In this document: piece after piece, positions 1-9,640 of the stretch
How positions within the stretch are numbered: position 1 is the first letter of the stretch
How the letters are laid out: every line of letters begins with the position of its first letter
NCBI GenBank assembly: GCA_036346275.1
Contig: CM070726.1
Location: forward strand, 31,035,410 to 31,099,409
Length of the DNA: 64,000 nt
From: Otatea glauca
Lineage: Eukaryota > Streptophyta > Magnoliopsida > Poales > Poaceae
Direction: 5' to 3'
The notes under the pieces: generated by a model
Seen by the model: the letters and a program-made list of their open reading frames with translations, nothing else
Told to the model about the DNA's origin: nothing
Databases searched by the model: none
Made by a program: the position numbers and the translations under genes

Positions 1-22
1 CTTCACTTTCAGAATGATTGCT

Positions 23-998
23 CTACTGAACTCTGCAAAAGCGAATAGACTTATTTCTAGTTCTGCGCTCCATAACATCCAAAATTCTGACTGGCTGCTC
101 CTTGTAAGTCAAGTCTTTATGCAGCTCTATTGCGTCCAATGGGGTTTGTTCTGCTGGCACTCTGAGACATTTCTTAAGTCGTGACATATGAAACACGTCA
201 TACACTCCTGCCAAGGACTGAGGCAATTCCAACTGATAGGCCACCTCTCCTCGACAGCTTAAAATTTTGAACGGACCAACATATCTTGATGCAAGCTTCC
301 TTTTAACGTGAAACCTTTTAACACCCTTAAGAGGGGTAACCCTGAGATACACACAATCATCTGGCTTGAAACTCAAATCTCGGCGTCGGTTGTCAGCATA
401 GCTCTTTTGCCTTGATTGCGCTATCTTCAATCTTTCTCTAATCATAGCAACTTGATTTTCTGCCTCCTTAAGAATATCTGGTCCAAACACTAAACGCTCC
501 CCCGTTTCATTCCAATTCAGCGGGGTACGACAAGCACGTTCATACAACACTTCAAACGGTGACATCTGCAAGCTAGCTTGATAACTATTATTGTAACTGA
601 ATTCTGCATACGGTAAACATTTGTCCCAAGATGTAGCATAAGCTAAAGCACAAGCTCTCAACATATCCTCCAAAATCTGATTTACCCTTTCTGTCTGACC
701 ATCTGTCTACGGGTGATATGTTGTACTGAAATTCAAGCGAGTTCCCATTGCTTCATGCAACTTGTTCCAAAATCTTGAGGTAAACTGGGTACCTCTGTCT
801 GACACAATCTTCCTGGGCACTCAATGCAAACATACAATCCTTGACATATACAACTCTGCTAAACGATCTCCTGAGTAGGTGGTCTTCACCGGAATAAAAT
901 GAGCGACCTTGGTCAAACGATCCACAATAACCCAAATAGAATCGTAACCTCTCCGAGTCTTGGGTAAACCGGTGATAAAATCCATACCAATTTCCTCC
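23..998 (-). pseudogene. pol: Integrase core and C-terminus plus chromodomain (broken)
   Basis: The integrase core inserts the cDNA into host chromatin and the chromodomain steers it to marked histones. The clearest stretch is the frame at 23-673, about 216 residues, from 'DMLRACALAYAT' through the GPF/Y-like region to 'PVRILDVMERRTRNKSIRF', which is the start of a chromodomain. Upstream, about 680-1000, the core (GMDFITG, VDRLTKVAHF) is present but interrupted. A Trp codon before EEIGMDF reads TAG, and a Gln codon in the YHPQTDGQ motif reads TAG. Both are C-to-T or G-to-A changes, typical of decayed methylated repeats. The chromodomain runs out of frame near the window edge. I see no way this copy is functional. 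Confidence 0.85.
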
Positions 999-2215
999 TA
1001 CTTCCATTTAGGAATTTTCAACGGCTGTAACAACCCAGCTGGTCTTTGGTGCATGGCTTTTACCCTCTGACATACATCGCATAGAGCAACATGCTCGGCC
1101 ACCTCACGCTTTATTTTAGGCCACCAAAATCTTTCTCTCAAATCTTGATACATTTTAGCACTTCCCGGATGAATCGAGTACTTAGAATCGTGAGCTTCCT
1201 CAAGAATCAGTTGCTTCAGCTCCTTTTTATCCGGTACACAAATTCGGCCTTTGAAGAACATGGTTCCCTGCTCATCTAGAGTGAAATCCACTGCTAGGCC
1301 TTCGTCTTTCTTGGACTTGATCTTAGTGACTTTTTCATCATCTTTCTGGCCTTCTCTGATCTGATCCTCCAGTGTTGGCTTTACTTCCAGTGTAGCTACA
1401 ATTCCTTTCGAAACAACTTCCAACTTTAACTTCTGAAATTCTTTACATAGCTCTGGTTGATCCTCCATTGACAGCGTATTTGCACTATGACTCTTTCGAC
1501 TTAGAGCATCGGCTACCACATTAGCTTTTCCAGGGTGGTAATGAATTCCCACATTATAATCCTTAATTAACTCTAGCCACCTTCGTTGTCTCATATTAGG
1601 ATCTGCTTGAGTGAAAATGTATTTCAGGCTCTTATGGTCAGTATATATCTCACATCTTCCTATGAGATAATGATGCCATATCTTCAAAGCATGCACTACG
1701 ACAGCTAATTCCAAATCATGCGTGGGATAATTTGCTTCATGCGGTCTCAACTGCCTAGACGCATAAGCAACAACTTTGCCATTCTGCATTAACATGCACC
1801 TCAGGCCTTGCTTTGAGGCATCGCAATAAATATCAAATCCATTCTGCACATTCGACAGTACTAAAATGGGGGCTGTCGTCAAACGCTTCTTCAGTTCCAT
1901 AAAACTTTTCTCGCACTCTGGCGTCCATGCAAACTTCTTCTCTTTCTTCAACAACTGCGTCAGGGGTTTAGCAATCATCGAGAATCCTTCTATGAACCGA
2001 CGGTAGTATCCCGCCATTCCAAGAAAACTACGGATCTGAGTAACAGACTTCGGTTGCTCCCAATGTAACACTGCGTCCACTTTGCTTGGGTCAACTGCAA
2101 CTCCTTTAGTAGTCATCACATGATTAAGAAATTCAACTTTCTCCTTCCAAAAATCACACTTGCTGAACTTAGCATATAGCTGATGTTCTCGCAGCCTCTC
2201 TAAAACCATCCTCAA
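998..2215 (-). pseudogene. pol: Reverse transcriptase thumb, RNase H and integrase zinc finger
   Basis: This is one open frame of about 405 residues. It begins in the RT connection region ('LYAKFSKCDFWKEKVEFLNH', then SFLGMAGYYRRFI). It continues through RNase H (FDIYCDASKQGL, ELAVVVHALKIW, YTDHKSLKYIF, NVVADALSR) and ends in the HHCC zinc finger of integrase (HPGSAKMYQDL, ALCDVCQRVKA). Catalytic acidic residues of RNase H are visible in CDAS, in the LEL segment, and in YTDHK. The frame closes at a stop just before the integrase core, which continues leftward in the neighbouring entry. The adjoining RT palm to the right is in another frame. It is part of a gag-pol polyprotein, not a separate gene. 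Confidence 0.88.
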
Positions 2216-2251
2216 ATGTTCCGCATGCTCTTCCTCTGTCTTTGAGAAAAC

Positions 2252-2890
2252 TTAGATATCGTTTATAAAGACCACAACAAACTTATCCAAATACTCCATG
2301 AAAACCTTATTCATCATGTTCATGAAATATGCAGGGGCATTAGTCAATCCAAATGACATGACTGTGAACTCATAGTGTCCATATCGCGTAGAAAACGCAG
2401 TCTTAGGCACATCCTCCGCTCGGATCTTCAACTGATGGTATCCTGAACGAAGATCTATTTTGGAGAAAACTCCGGCTCCTCTTAACTGATCAAATAAATC
2501 GTCGATCCTGGGCAATGGATACTTATTCTTGATCGTTACCTCATTAAGTGCACGATAATCGATGCACATCCTAAGACTTCCATCCTTCTTACGAACAAAC
2601 AATACCGGTGCTCCCCACGGTGATGAACTTGGTCTAATGAAACCTTTCTCTTACAGTTCCTCAATCTGCTTTTTCATTTCCACTAACTCATCTGTAGGCA
2701 TCCGATAAGGTCTCTTTGATATCGGTGCTGTCCCTGGTGCTAACTCGATAACAAACTCGATATCGCGGTCTGGTGGCAACCACGTAAATATTCCTAAACA
2801 CATCCGGTATTCTCGACTCTCGGCACACCCTCTATGTCGATGGCTTGCACGCCGCTGACCACTAATCGCCCATCACGAATCGCACCGCTT
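2252..2890 (-). pseudogene. pol: Reverse transcriptase fingers and palm (catalytically mutated)
   Basis: The frame 2252-2602 shows RT motifs in order: FVRKKDGSLRMCIDYRALNE, KNKYPLPRIDDLFDQL, SKIDLRSGYHQL, TAFSTRYGHYEF, SFGLTNAPAYF and the end VVVFINDI. The active-site box of this family is FIDD; here it reads FIND, so the first of the two paired Asp residues is Asn. A stop codon follows within one codon. Further upstream (2603-2890) the RT N-terminus is readable (ELAPGTAPISKRPYRMPTDEL) but contains a Gln-to-stop change before EKGFIRPSSSPWG. The intact counterpart of the active site is in the inserted copy near 10181-10206. Confidence 0.85.
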
Positions 2891-3380
2891 GAAATTCTAC
2901 CTTCTTGCCACTAGGGCCTTCCAGTGATACAATCCTTCGGCCACAATCCAAAACAGCCTTATGTTTGGACAGCCAATCCATTCCAAGGATAACATCTAGG
3001 GATTGTGCATATATCAAGATAAGATTCGCTAAAAATTATATCCCATCCATAAGCAACTTAACTCCCAAGCACCCGAGGATCTAAGCTCAGATCCTGGGGC
3101 TTGGACTAATAGCACACACTTAAGATTCACCACTTTAAATCCATTCTTGGTTGCAAAACTTTGAGAAACGAATGAATGCGAAGCTCCAGAATCAAATAAA
3201 ACTGTAGCGGGTACTGAGTTAACCAGAAACTTACCCAGTACGACGTCCGTAGCCTCTTGAGCTCCATCTGCGGTGATGTGGTTGATCCTACCACGCGCTG
3301 TTGATTGGGGGGTTGCTCCAGCTTGACTGGGCGCACGATTTCCTCCTGAAGCTGGTGCCTTGGCAGGTGTTGTTCCCAAA
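2891..3380 (-). pseudogene. pol: Aspartic protease region
   Basis: The frame at 3029-3379 contains ATVLFDSGASHSFVSQSFA, the DSG active site of retrotransposon pepsin-type proteases, with the following hydrophobic strand FKVVNLKCVLLVQAPGSEL. The downstream part (ILGMDWLSKH in the related copy) is readable in the next segment but in another frame. The protease would process the gag-pol precursor. It lies between the gag zinc knuckle and RT as expected. The DSG triad is intact here but mutated in the inserted copy. Confidence 0.8.
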
Positions 3381-3745
3381 TTAAAACGAATTGGCGTGAT
3401 GCCTCCTCTCTGTGGACACCTATTAGAGAAGTGCCCTGGCTCATTGCATGTATAACATCTCTTATTTGCGCATCACGACTCTCCTAGTGCATTACCGCCT
3501 GTCTTTGGCCGCATCTAAAAGTTCTGATTAGCAGGGCGAGGTGCAGGGGTTGGTGCCTTATTTACGGCTGGCGGTTGGAATCTGGCAAACTGCTGTGGTG
3601 ACATTCTCAGGCGCAGGTGGTTGGGACGTCCACCCTGATTAGTCATCAAGAGCTTACGGTTTTCACCCAGCTCCTTGCGCTTATCCTCCAGAATAAAAGC
3701 CTTGTTAACCAATTCTTGAAAGTCCGGACAATTGTGGGTGATTAG
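3381..3745 (-). pseudogene. gag: Gag C-terminus with CCHC zinc knuckle, cut by insertion
   Basis: On the minus strand the segment encodes ALILEDKRKELGENRK-like and NHLRLRMSPQQFARFQPP-like sequence (3515-3712), followed by a CCHC knuckle of the form CYTCNEPGHFSNRC at about 3412-3465. The gag frame is interrupted exactly at 3745 by the inserted plus-strand element and resumes at 15616. A frameshift or stop lies between the knuckle and the preceding segment. Confidence 0.85.
3741..3745. repeat. Target-site duplication, left (ATTAG)
   Basis: ATTAG directly precedes the TG of the inserted element's 5' LTR, and ATCAG follows the CA of its 3' LTR at 15611-15615. Four of five bases match, as expected for a 5-bp gypsy duplication with one later substitution. 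Confidence 0.75.
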
Positions 3746-4323
3746 TGTAACATCCCAAAATTTGGCCTAATTATGTTTTTATTGCTTAAATGTGCATTTA
3801 TGATTTTCTGGAATTTATTTGGATTTTTCTGGATTTATTTGAATTAATTTTTAAATTAAGTTTATTACCCTTTTGTTCAAATTTATTTAAATCTGTGCAA
3901 AATTAAAATAAAGTTTTGCCAAAAATATTTTATTTGAGTCCATAATGTCTCAAGGTATTTTTGAGATTTTTCTGGGATTTTTCCTGATAATTTATTTGCC
4001 TAAAACTAATTAAATGAATTTCTAGAATTATTTAAATTAATAAAGTTTTAAAAATATCTTTGAACAGTATTGGGCGAAGCCCAACATCAGCGCGCTTGGG
4101 GCCTGGTCGGTGCGGCCCACCCAAATTTACGAATCGCAATGAGGGAAACCCTAAATCCGCAGCCTGCTCGCTCGCGATCCAACGGTCCGAGATGGCGCGC
4201 AGCGATCGTGTCTTGGCCGTCGGATCGGGACACGGTCACGCCGTCGCTCATCGCTCCGCTCGGACTCGAGTCCACCGCCAGAACGGCGCCGAACTTCTTC
4301 GCCAGAGCCTTGGACGCCGAGGC

Positions 4324-4331
4324 TATAAATA
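4324..4331 (+). promoter_or_regulatory. TATA box of the 5' LTR
   Basis: TATAAATA lies in the LTR context GAGGCTATAAATAGGG and is conserved in the 3' LTR at 13108-13115. A similar box occurs in the solo LTR at 23621-23628. Transcription would start about 30 bases downstream. Confidence 0.7.
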
Positions 4332-5283
4332 GGGGGGTAGCACCCCGAGGTTCGCAGTTGAGCGCCGCATCTTTTGGTCAGAGGGGTTTCGCAAGAGCGG
4401 TCGTAGAACGCCGCCGCGAGCTCGCCGGAGTTGAAGCGTGAAACCGCCGCGGTTTTTGCCCGAGAACGCCGCCGATCCGCCGCCTTCCGCCGCTTGGGTC
4501 GCGGGACCGAAGTTCGCCGAACCGCACCACGCCGGATCTCCGCCATCTTGTCGCCGAAGTCACGGAGCGCCGCGTCGTGGGTCATCTTCTCCATCTCCGG
4601 TGAAAGGCGCCGCCGCACCGCCGCCATCCTCTCGCGCTGTTCGACCGCCGATCTCGGGTAAGCCGCTGGATGAGGGCACGGTCGAGTAGATCGTAGCCGC
4701 CCGATTCTTTTCCTGACCAGATCGAGCCGCGCGGGAGACCGATCAGATTGCGACGCGTGTCTGGCGTGGGTGCCGAGGCGTTGTGGACCGAGTTCACCGT
4801 GGTCTCGCACTGCGCCGTGGACTCAGTCCATACGCCGAGACACGTGTCGGATTGTGATTGGCCCGAGGTCTTGCTGACGTCATGCTTGCGTCATAATTGC
4901 ATTTTTCAATTGGAAAATTAATCCGATTGGAAATTCTGTGATGATGACGTCATCATGAGGTCACGCTGACGTCATAAATCGCTTTTTCAGTTTAAAAATA
5001 AATCTGTTAAATCTGATTTTAGCAATTTCAGTATTTATTTCAAACTTCAAAAGGCTATATCTTTTGCATCGTAACTCGGATTTGAGTGATTCCAATTTGT
5101 AAAAATTTGTAAAATTGAGATCTATTTAATGGTGAATTTTATTTGATTTTTGGACTTCATTTGCTCTCTGTTTTGGTATTTATTCGCTTTTCTCCTTCGG
5201 TACGCGTAGACGTTGAATTGTGCGACACTTCGGAGGAAGATCCAGCAACTCAAGAGCAAGTTCCAGAACCAGATCAGGACCTA

Positions 5284-5299
5284 TTCCAAGGCAAGTTGT
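5284..5299 (+). promoter_or_regulatory. Candidate GC-type 5' splice site in the LTR
   Basis: The sequence CCAAG|GCAAGT fits the consensus of GC-AG introns (AG|GCAAGT), with the exon ending at 5290. The same AAG|GCAAG core follows an acidic coding-like stretch in the 3' LTR (14072), in the older copy (19086/19087, minus), in the two 5-kb LTRs (26183 and 41609) and in the LTR at the right edge (63389/63390, minus). A matching acceptor precedes the extra ORF near 7015. This is inference; no transcript is available. Confidence 0.45.
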
Positions 5300-6831
5300 G
5301 CTTTGATCATGTTGAACCCATGTTTATAAAATTGCTATGTCTGATTTACCCTATTGCATATATTTCAAATATACAACTGTTTTAAATTAGATTGGGTTTA
5401 GCTAATATACCAGATTGATCTACACCCTACCTTGTCATTGTATGCCATGATCCATTGTCACCCTAGATTGGTTAAATATAGTTGGTTAATAATTATAATC
5501 AACATTGGAGGATTAGTTCGTATTAGTTGCTTAGCCTTGCCACGTCATCACATGTGTCAGAATCCTTGATAATTAATCTTGATTAATGGAATATGGAACA
5601 ATGTTATGAACTTGTGTGTCATGTGGAATCACACGATGAGATTGAGTTGTTGTGGCGAGTCATGTCACGCAACGATGTTGAATTGTTGATGGCACGTGGT
5701 GCTTGGTAATCAACTGGGTGATAATAACTTGGATTGGGGCAAGTGACAAGGGGCGAGGATGCCAAGGTGGGCCCGATGGGCAGAGGGTATGTGGATGTCT
5801 TGCCTTGATCGCACTAAGGACTTAACCTTGCAAGCCTTTGACCTGAGTCAATCATGCAACCACATGTCTGGTATGGGCCAGCCTAGCTGAGTAATTTGCA
5901 ATGTCTTAATTTTGGTACTATCGTGGTCGGTGTGAGTTCCCGAGTTACGGAGTAATTCACATGGCGCAAGAGGGGGCCCCGGTTATGGTTTTCGCACCAC
6001 CAGTGTTGAAACCTTAGCGGTAGTATCCTGTTAAGCCAGCAGATCGTAAAGGCTTTGTTATACTCACTCGCCTTGGTGGTGTTTGGTTGTACCGCGTGGG
6101 TAAAGTGCATAACCTCCGCAGAGTGTGAAATTATTCGGATAGCCGTGTTTCATGTATTGAGCAATGCTCGGAATTACCGCTAAGGGTTAGTTTAATTAAT
6201 TGGACAACTTGGTTGGGATGGCGGAATGCCATATGGAAGATGGAATTTGACTTAGGATTGGAAACTTGGTTTACTTGAGAAATATTGAATTTATTTACTA
6301 TTGATATTTGTTTTACGCTTTAGAATCTATTTATCAGATTTGTTCATAAATGCTTGCTTATTGCAAAATAACCATGATAGCCTATCCATTGAATAAGCCT
6401 TGCATATAGATACATAGAATTGCATTCAGGCACAACTTGTTGAGTGCTTAAGTACTCACCCTTGCCAAACAACAATAATCAACAGCTTGAAGAATCTACA
6501 CCGTGTTGGAAGAGGAAGTCCAGAAGACACGAGTCATTAGGGTCCGAGCCTTGTCGGTTGCCTGTGGTGAACTGATGAGCTATCTACGTTTTCTACTTTC
6601 CGCTGCATAATTATTAGTTTATATTTCCAGTCTTGCCCTGCGTGGCTTAAAAATGTAAGTTGGTCATAAGATCATACCTTTAGATATATCAATGCATGAA
6701 CTATTATTCTATTATCGCTGTGTATGATGTGATATGTACCAATGTTGAGTCGTGTGCACTAGCGTTGATCCCGGGACTAGTGCGGTAAACACAAAGTGGG
6801 TTCAATCGATGGATTCGGGTCCTTACAGAGG

Positions 6832-6843
6832 TGGTATCAGAGC
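6832..6843 (+). other. Primer-binding site (tRNA-iMet)
   Basis: TGGTATCAGAGC is the standard primer site complementary to the 3' end of initiator methionine tRNA. It lies four bases after the LTR end. The same site is present in the older copy at 17528-17539 on the other strand. Confidence 0.92.
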
Positions 6844-6899
6844 ATACCGACTGTAGGTCTTGGCCCTAGGTAGCATGGAGGTGTCTTGGGTATGTCCAA

Positions 6900-7015
6900 A
6901 ATTATTTTCTAAAAAAAAAATCTGAACTTGACTAATAAAACACTCTCGGCTCATCTCATTCTCTACTTCTCGCCTTTGCTGAATTTACCCGTTTTACTTA
7001 CCGTTTCGGGTGGAG
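6900..7015 (+). promoter_or_regulatory. Candidate splice acceptor before the extra ORF
   Basis: A branch-like TGACTAAT is followed by a pyrimidine-rich run, with no AG dinucleotide for about 100 bases until GGTGGAG|AAC at 7015. The older copy keeps the same layout (17396-17460, minus). The in-frame stop at 6980-6982 lies just upstream, so the extra ORF cannot extend into the unspliced leader here. Confidence 0.45.
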
Positions 7016-7042
7016 AACTTATTCAAAGTTCTTGTGAAGCAG

Positions 7043-7786
7043 ATGCCGATCGTTCCGACCTTTGAGGAGTCAGCTAGTGGGTACGCCATGGAGTTGTGGA
7101 GAGTTCTTCAGACGCTGGGAGGCTTCTATCGTCCGCTTTATCAAGGAGGCAGCTGGTTAGTTAATGGTGTACACCGAGGGTTTATTTGCAAGCTGATTAT
7201 CTACGCTCGGGAGAACGAGGAAGCTAGCAGACCAATCAACATCTCCGCCAGAAGATTCTCGTACGAGGTTGCGATTCAAGAGGTTGCCCGACTTGCTCTT
7301 CGCCGTGTCTGCCGCGACTACGCTGACGAGCTTCACGACTCGGTGTTCTGGCTTCACCCAGACGTTCAAGCGTGCCGATGCCGATGGATCGTGGAGGACG
7401 AGTGTGCCATTGCGGTACACCTTGCGGAGTTCACCCTTGCCCAGGAGGATCATATGAGAGATACTACTCAGGAGTTGGAGACTGTGTACGAGGCACTCAG
7501 AGTAGCAGAGCAGGAGCTTGAGGTGACCCGTGCTTCAGCCATCGGGATGATCACTGAGCTGGGAGAGGCCCTAGAGGCGGTCGAGGACGAGTTGGAGCGC
7601 GTGACTCGAGGAGTTCAGAGCCGCTTGGAGAGTCCGAGGAGGATCCAGAGGAGCGAGTGGGAGCCAGAGGAGAGTGTAGACCTGTGTCGCAGAGGACCCA
7701 GAGTAGGTCATCGTGATAGGTTCGCTCCTATGCCACCACCCACCGTGTATGCGCCGGTCACCTCACCTGGGTGGTCGGATGAGTGA
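7043..7786 (+). CDS. Extra sense ORF between primer site and gag (unknown function)
   Basis: I do not recognise this protein. From the first ATG (MPIVPTFEES) it gives about 247 residues, and the frame stays open from 6983. The first half is a compact mixed region (YAMELWRVLQTLGGFYRPLY, FICKLIIYAREN, INISARRFSYEVAIQEVARL, RRVCRDYADELHDSV). The second half is rich in Glu and Leu with heptad-like spacing (about residues 135-195), suggesting a coiled coil. The tail is Arg/Glu-rich and ends in a Pro-rich stretch. The older copy retains an aligned ORF at 16679-17329 with mostly conservative differences, although its gag and pol are badly broken. The C-terminal 40 residues differ by a frameshift between copies. 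It lies outside gag and is sense-oriented, so it may be an accessory protein made from a spliced transcript. Confidence 0.7.
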   Translation: MPIVPTFEESASGYAMELWRVLQTLGGFYRPLYQGGSWLVNGVHRGFICKLIIYARENEEASRPINISARRFSYEVAIQEVARLALRRVCRDYADELHDSVFWLHPDVQACRCRWIVEDECAIAVHLAEFTLAQEDHMRDTTQELETVYEALRVAEQELEVTRASAIGMITELGEALEAVEDELERVTRGVQSRLESPRRIQRSEWEPEESVDLCRRGPRVGHRDRFAPMPPPTVYAPVTSPGWSDE

Positions 7787-8050
7787 GTGTCGACCTTGAG
7801 CCGTGTTGAGACTCGAGTGTGAGTCGCGTCTTTACCTTTTTAGTTGACGTTAAGGTTTCGTGTTTAGTTTGCTTCTTTGTAATGCTGAGTGTGCAGTATG
7901 TGTTGCAAAGCTTGTAGGCTTAAATAAGCGGCCATACCAAGAATAATAAAGAATTATTTCAGTTGGGTATAACCTATCTCCCCGCTTTAGAAAGTCTTAC
8001 TTCTTATCTATGCTACATCTACCTTTCCTAACCCAAGAGGCAATCATCAG

Positions 8051-9170
8051 ATGGTGAATACTCGAGGAAACAACGGTGCTTCAGGAAGTGGACTGCGCCA
8101 GAATGACAACACCAACGACGGGGGTAGCCCTCAACCACCGCTAGTGGACATGCAGAATCTGGGAGCGTTTCTTGCAGCGCAGACTCAACTGATGCAGACT
8201 ATGATGCAAAGAGATGCAAAGCAGATGACCAACGCAGCAGCCAACAACAACAACCTCAGAGCTCGAACAACCATGGTGGACCCGCACTCACCAAAGCTAT
8301 CGATTTTATGAGGACTAGGCCACCAACTTTTTCGTGGAATGTGAACCCTTTGGAAGCCGAAGGATCGGCTTAGGACAATTGAGAAGAAGCCGCACATCAC
8401 TCGGTGTGAGGGCAATGAGAAGGTGCTCTACGCCTCATCAACTTGAAGGAACCGCCACGAATGGTGGGAGAATTATCGTGCCGCCATGGAGCCCCACAAG
8501 AGATCACCGGGAGGAGTTTACTAATGCTTTCCGCCAATATCATGTCCCGAGGGAATGATGGACCTTAAGAAGGAAGAGTTCGTGGCTTTGAAACAAGGAG
8601 GCTAACCAAAGGGCGAGTACCAACAAGTTTACTCGATTAGCTCGCTATGCCCTCAAGACATAGTGACAGATAAAGCTAGGCGCCTCGCTTCATGAAGGGA
8701 CCGATTCAGATCGCAAGTGGGACTGATCACCCACAATTTTTCAGACTTTCAGGAACTAGTCAATAAGGCTTTGATCCTAGAAGATAAGCGCAAAGAGCTG
8801 GGTGAGAACCGTAAGCGCTTAATGACTAATCAGGGTGGACGTCCAAACCATCTACGTTTGAGGATGTCACCACAGCAGTTTGCTAGATTCCAACCACCAG
8901 CTGTGAACAAGACATCAACCCCTGCACCTCGCCCTGCCAATCAGAACTTCCAAACACCAGCACAGGGCAACAATGCGCCAAGAGGGAATCAGCAGTCTGC
9001 AGTGAAGAGATGCTACACATGCAATGAGCCAGGGCACTTTTCTAATAGGTGTCCACAGAAGGGAGGCATCACGCCAGTTCGTTTCAACTTGGGAACAACA
9101 CCTGCCAAGGCACCAACCTCAGGAGGAAATCGTGCGCCAGGTCAATCTGGAGCAACCCGCAATCAACAAA
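8051..9170 (+). pseudogene. gag: Gag (frameshifted) with CCHC knuckle
   Basis: Gag begins MVNTRGNNGASGSGLRQND and continues VDMQNLGAFLAAQTQLMQTM, the N-terminus seen also in the older copy. The first frame breaks near 8300. The central capsid-like region (8310-8720) survives only as fragments in several frames. The C-terminal part from about 8717 is open again (ALILEDKRKELGENRKRLMT, LRMSPQQFARFQPPAV) and contains the knuckle CYTCNEPGHFSNRC at about 9012-9059. The number of single-base indels compared with the older copy is high. Confidence 0.85.
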
Positions 9171-9640
9171 GGCGCGAAGGATCAACCACATCACCGCGGA
9201 TGGAGCTCGGAGGCTACGACGTCGATTGGGTAAGTTTCGTCAACTCAAGACTCGCTACGCTTTGTTTGATTCGAGCTTCGATTCGCTCGCTTCTCAAAGT
9301 TTTGCAACCAAGAATGGATTTAAAGTGGTGAATCTTAAGTGTGTGCTCTTAGTCCAAGCCCCAGGATCTGAGCTTAGATCTAGCCTTGGGTGTTTGGGAG
9401 CTAAGTTGCTTATGGATGGGATAGAATTTCTAGCGAATCTTATCTTGATAGATGCGCAATCCCTAGACGTCATCCTTGGAATGGATTGGCTATCTAAGCA
9501 TAAGGCTGTTTTGGATTGTGGCCGAAGGATCGTAACTTTGGAAGGCCCTAGTGGCAAGAAAGTAGAATTTCAAGCAACCGCAGTTCGTGATGGGCAGTTA
9601 GTGGTCAACAATGAAAGCCATCAAGATGGAAGATGTGCCA
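9171..9640 (+). pseudogene. pol: Aspartic protease (active site lost)
   Basis: The conserved strand SQSFATKNGFKVVNLKCVLL and the later ILGMDWLSKHKAVLDCG are in frame around 9295-9520. The region where the related copy has FDSGASHSFVSQ reads FDSSFDSLASQ, so the catalytic DSG is lost in this sequence. Local indels on both sides suggest either decay or sequence error at this GC-rich spot. Confidence 0.75.

Larger units (their letters stand above)
1..3745 (-). mobile_element. Older Ty3/gypsy element, 3' part (pol and end of gag)
   Basis: Read on the minus strand this holds, from right to left, the end of gag with a CCHC knuckle, aspartic protease, reverse transcriptase, RNase H, integrase and the start of a chromodomain. 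That order (integrase last, then chromodomain) defines the chromovirus branch of Ty3/gypsy. The reading frame is broken by several stops and frameshifts. The remainder of the same element continues beyond the inserted copy, at 15616-19635. Its own 3' LTR must lie left of the window. Confidence 0.9.
3746..6827 (+). repeat. 5' LTR of the inserted gypsy element
   Basis: It starts TGTAACATCCCAAAATTTGG and ends GGGTCCTTACA, and aligns along its whole length with 12535-15610. A GC-rich centre (about 4070-4860) contains a TATA box. The second half is AT-richer and includes ACGTCA-type motifs around 4870-4975. Agreement with the 3' LTR is nearly perfect from about 4860 to 5940 but dense with small indels at 4070-4740 and 5950-6180. 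ORFs read across it are not supported as genes. Confidence 0.92.

Noticed and set aside
3127..3444. Open frame with QGTSLIGVHREEASRQF, also present at 9024-9233
   Set aside because: It is the +1 shadow of the gag zinc-knuckle and protease region in both copies.
5143..5385. Possible small host gene with acidic stretch
   Set aside because: It sits within the gypsy LTR and is repeated at 13930-14180; I treat the acidic block as LTR exon sequence.
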